From: Euryarchaeota archaeon UBA62
Lineage (GTDB): Archaea; Thermoplasmatota; Poseidoniia; Poseidoniales; Thalassarchaeaceae
NCBI GenBank assembly: GCA_002502095.1
Contig: DAPJ01000037.1
Span: forward strand, 1 to 6,657
DNA length: 6,657 bases
Direction: 5' to 3'
Within the stretch, counting starts at the first letter, position 1; each line of letters opens with the position of its first letter. A program made the position numbers and the translations under genes. Under the pieces are notes generated by a model. It ran no database searches and was not told the DNA's origin. It saw only the letters and a list, made by a program, of their open reading frames with translations. Below are positions 5,721 through 6,657 of this stretch, piece by piece.

Positions 5721-6657
5721 AGATTTATTCAGGGGAGACCAAGGTAGTATCTCCGACCAGTCCCCGAGATGCATTACCTTGCCGTCTGCCTTCGCACTTC
5801 CGAGGTAAACGGGACCCTGATATCCCGAGTCTACCAGCTCTCTCATCTGAGAGAGAGCTTGGTCCCTTAGTAGTGCACCGAATTTGTTCTCTGATCTACC
5901 CACATCTCCAGTATCGCCGACGGGGGGGGCTCTCTCAAACAGAGTAGCTCCTGAGTCACTGTCAAATCGAATAATATTCACTACTTCGTCCCTGAAAATA
6001 CCCCCTGGAGGGAGTATTCCATCCCTACGAGCCACCCACCAAGTTGGACACCATGCTTTCCACTCACAGAATCCGCATGCGGTTGGGTCGGGGGTTCCCT
6101 CGAATGGCGTCTCACTGTGCCTCATCCCTTCCCATGCTAAGAAGGCGTCTTCCAGCACCGATGGCCCCTCGGCTCTGTGGATTGTCTGATTAGAGGAGTA
6201 CCATCCTTCTGCATGAAGGGGAGGGTGATCTGGATTGTTCTCCTTCAGGAGATCCCTGTAGAAGCGGAGTTGCCTGCTAACCTTCTCGTTCAAGCTGACC
6301 TTTGGGGGCCTCCCGGTTTTCAAATCGGCGACAATCCATCCTATCGATTTGCCATTTTCGTCAATATCTGCAACTAGTAGATCTAGTCTGCCCATCAACC
6401 TGCCACACTCTGATACAAGAGTGCCTTCGTTAGCTAGGACGATTGCCTGTACTTGTTTCCACATTCCTATCGTCACCTCGGAAAGAGCAACCTTCTCTAT
6501 TCCCGATTTTGAGAACAGTATATTCAATGCGCCGACGAGTCCGTCATGAGCTTTCGTAATAATCTCGTCTTTCCACCTGGGGTGTCTCGGGGTCTCCAAG
6601 AAAATTTCTTTTTCGATCTGCCAGTGCCTATCAAGAATCGCTTTTGCAGTGGGGGGG
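5712..6657 (-). CDS. PD-(D/E)XK nuclease with Fe-S-type cysteines (RecB/Cas4-like), N-terminus cut off by window edge
   Basis: The minus frame is open without a stop from 5714 to the right edge, giving 314 visible residues. A TTG at 6599 is only an internal Leu, because coding-like sequence (PPTAKAILDRHWQIEKEIF) continues upstream of it. The RecB-type core is visible: GRLDLL with the metal-binding Asp at 6383-6381, ADLKTG with Asp at 6326-6324 and Lys at 6320-6318, and QLRFY with the 'QxxxY' Gln at 6272-6270. After the core comes C-x2-C-x5-C (Cys at 6077, 6068 and 6050), as in the 4Fe-4S cluster of AddB and Cas4; the fourth Cys is either the one at 6407 or lies beyond the edge. About 110 further residues form an extra C-terminal region of unknown fold. 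It likely cuts single-stranded or resected DNA ends. No cas1/cas2 or repeat array is nearby, so a CRISPR role is not supported. Confidence 0.88.
   Translation of the reverse strand, partial: PPTAKAILDRHWQIEKEIFLETPRHPRWKDEIITKAHDGLVGALNILFSKSGIEKVALSEVTIGMWKQVQAIVLANEGTLVSECGRLMGRLDLLVADIDENGKSIGWIVADLKTGRPPKVSLNEKVSRQLRFYRDLLKENNPDHPPLHAEGWYSSNQTIHRAEGPSVLEDAFLAWEGMRHSETPFEGTPDPTACGFCEWKAWCPTWWVARRDGILPPGGIFRDEVVNIIRFDSDSGATLFERAPPVGDTGDVGRSENKFGALLRDQALSQMRELVDSGYQGPVYLGSAKADGKVMHLGDWSEILPWSPLNKSLI

Noticed and set aside
5836..5859. Perfect 9-bp inverted repeat (agctctctc / gagagagct) with a 6-nt loop
   Set aside because: It lies inside the PD-(D/E)XK coding region, is made of simple CT/GA repeats, has no T-run after it, and is far from any gene end. 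Chance plus codon choice explains it.
5922..5929. Run of eight G as possible phase-variation tract or frameshift
   Set aside because: The minus frame reads through it cleanly (E-R-A-P-P-V-G-D), with sensible protein on both sides. Other G-runs at the window edges also fall in frame.
5712..6657. Cas4 of a CRISPR system
   Set aside because: The cysteine and nuclease motifs fit Cas4-like RecB proteins in general, but there is no cas1, cas2 or repeat array, and the protein has a long extra C-terminus.

Overview
The window looks archaeal, most likely a planktonic euryarchaeon of the Poseidoniales (Marine Group II) type. The signs seen are a PAC2-family protein of the archaeal proteasome-chaperone type, a tRNA-Arg(GCG), TATA-like boxes about 26 nt upstream of start codons with almost no leader, and a lipobox protein with PKD domains. 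The lineage is an inference from this gene mix and has not been tested by comparison.

Layout, left to right. A 5'-complete PAC2-family gene (minus strand) runs off the left edge. From a shared intergenic region a plus-strand pair diverges: an unrecognised 185-aa protein with a winged-helix-like C-terminus, then a 130-aa pentapeptide-repeat protein 1 nt behind it. A convergent hotdog-fold acyl-CoA thioesterase (minus) ends against the pentapeptide gene. Diverging from the thioesterase is a 57-aa two-helix membrane protein (plus), followed at once by a tRNA-Arg(GCG) on the minus strand with encoded CCA.

Upstream of the tRNA on the same strand lies the most unusual gene, a 421-aa HNH endonuclease. 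It carries a zinc-type Cys pair on each side of the HNH core, a short coiled coil, and two C-terminal segments that resemble OST-HTH/LOTUS RNA-binding domains. It is visibly more AT-rich than its neighbours and looks like a lone accessory insertion beside a tRNA gene.

Next come a 115-aa beta-rich protein and a two-PKD-domain lipoprotein (both minus, probably one operon), then a divergent DEDDh 3'-5' exonuclease (plus). The exonuclease overlaps by 9 bp, tail to tail, a PD-(D/E)XK nuclease of the RecB/Cas4-like Fe-S type (minus) whose frame stays open through the right edge, so its N-terminus is missing.

The functional threads are nucleic-acid cleavage (three nuclease families in about 4.5 kb), surface or lipoprotein functions, and ordinary housekeeping. 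No CRISPR array, insertion sequence or phage structural gene is visible. The spaces between genes are all short (largest 129 bp) and mostly hold promoters.
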